The position numbers and the translations under genes were made by a program. A DNA stretch of 5,903 nt from Alphaproteobacteria bacterium MarineAlpha3_Bin3. Lineage in GTDB: Bacteria > Pseudomonadota > Alphaproteobacteria > Rhodospirillales > Casp-alpha2. Position 1 is the stretch's first letter. Every line of letters begins with the position of its first letter. The DNA lies in contig PTLK01000129.1 in NCBI GenBank assembly GCA_002938075.1, positions 1 through 5,903 of the forward strand. The letters run 5' to 3'. Positions 5,459-5,903 of this stretch are shown here, piece by piece. The notes beneath the pieces are model-generated. The model was not told the origin of the DNA. It saw nothing but the letters and a program-made list of their open reading frames with translations, and ran no database searches.

Positions 5459-5903
5459 AATTTCCGCGCACCATCCGGCTCGACGTTTCCGACGCCAATG
5501 CCTTTCCCCTGGCCGCCGAGCCTGAGGAATGGGCGGTGACGGGAACCTTTGCCTTCGCCGACGCCGACCCGGCGGCATTGACCGGAAAGGAACAATTGGC
5601 GTTCAGGAACGGCTGGCTCGGCACGGATAGCTTCGGCCGGTCGACCTTCATCCAGGTATCGGTGATCCCGGACGAACAGTTCGAAGCCATGGTGCGAAAC
5701 CTGGCTGCGCATCTTCACCAACAATACGGCGCGCCGGATATGTTGGCCGCCGTCGAAGCGGCCCGCGGCGAAGCCGAATACGCGGCCGGCCTGTGCGACC
5801 ATCCCGCCGGTACTTTGCTCGCCATCGAACGGGAATTCACCGAAGACGGCGTGGCCGAAAGAATCCGCGTCATCCCGAAAACCGACGAAGGGGCGCACGC
5901 CCG
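5455..5903 (+). CDS. Small uncharacterised protein, DUF6505-like, 3' end outside window
   Basis: The ATG at 5455-5457 overlaps the TGA of the PLP enzyme (ATGA), so translation is probably coupled; GGGGA at 5447-5451 may serve as a close ribosome site. The frame stays open for 149 codons to the window end. The protein is acidic, soluble and without signal peptide or membrane segment. Visible features are MKFPRTIRLDVSDANAFPLA at the start, then EPEEWAVTGTFAFADADPAAL (22-42), FRNGWLGTDSFGRSTFIQV (50-68), a helical stretch with HLHQQYGAPDM (86-96) and AAGLCDHPAGTLLAIERE (110-127). This layout matches, from memory, the DUF6505 family of alphaproteobacteria, about 150-160 residues long, so little is likely missing. 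The biochemical role is unknown. Recalled relatives often sit near lipoate/biotin ligase-like and formate dehydrogenase accessory genes, but nothing of that kind is in this window. Confidence 0.8.
   Translation, partial: MKFPRTIRLDVSDANAFPLAAEPEEWAVTGTFAFADADPAALTGKEQLAFRNGWLGTDSFGRSTFIQVSVIPDEQFEAMVRNLAAHLHQQYGAPDMLAAVEAARGEAEYAAGLCDHPAGTLLAIEREFTEDGVAERIRVIPKTDEGAHA

Overview
The window looks like ordinary, gene-dense chromosome from a GC-rich alphaproteobacterium, probably in or near the Rhodospirillales. This rests on base composition, codon use and the kinds of gene present; no rRNA or other marker gene confirms it. There are seven protein-coding genes, two of them cut by the window ends. 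I see no RNA genes, mobile elements, CRISPR arrays or long repeats. The longest stretch without a gene is the 117-base gap at 4328-4444.

Left block, plus strand (1-2583). The C-terminal half of a serine-glyoxylate-type class V aminotransferase is followed after 31 bases by a crotonase-fold (enoyl-CoA hydratase/isomerase) protein. One base later comes a CaiB/BaiF class III CoA-transferase. The last two almost certainly form a CoA-thioester module: one loads or moves CoA, the other acts on the acyl-CoA. The substrate cannot be read from the sequence. The crotonase keeps one catalytic glutamate but appears to lack the second, so plain enoyl-CoA hydration is doubtful.

Middle block, minus strand (4327 down to 2615). 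A secreted HtrA/DegP-type serine protease with one PDZ domain is followed 21 bases later by a 240-residue, histidine-rich protein of unknown function. This pair runs convergently into the left block, with only 31 bases between the stop codons and no clear terminator.

Right block, plus strand (4445-5903). A PLP enzyme of the D-cysteine desulfhydrase / ACC deaminase / L-cysteate sulfo-lyase family starts divergently from the protease. It is translationally coupled, by an ATGA overlap, to a small protein that resembles the DUF6505 family and runs off the window. The best start of the PLP enzyme is a GTG at 4445 with a strong ribosome binding site, not the ATG at 4403.

I found no clear new multi-gene system. 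The best leads are the histidine-rich protein behind the protease, the unassigned substrate of the PLP enzyme and its small partner, and the crotonase with the altered active site.
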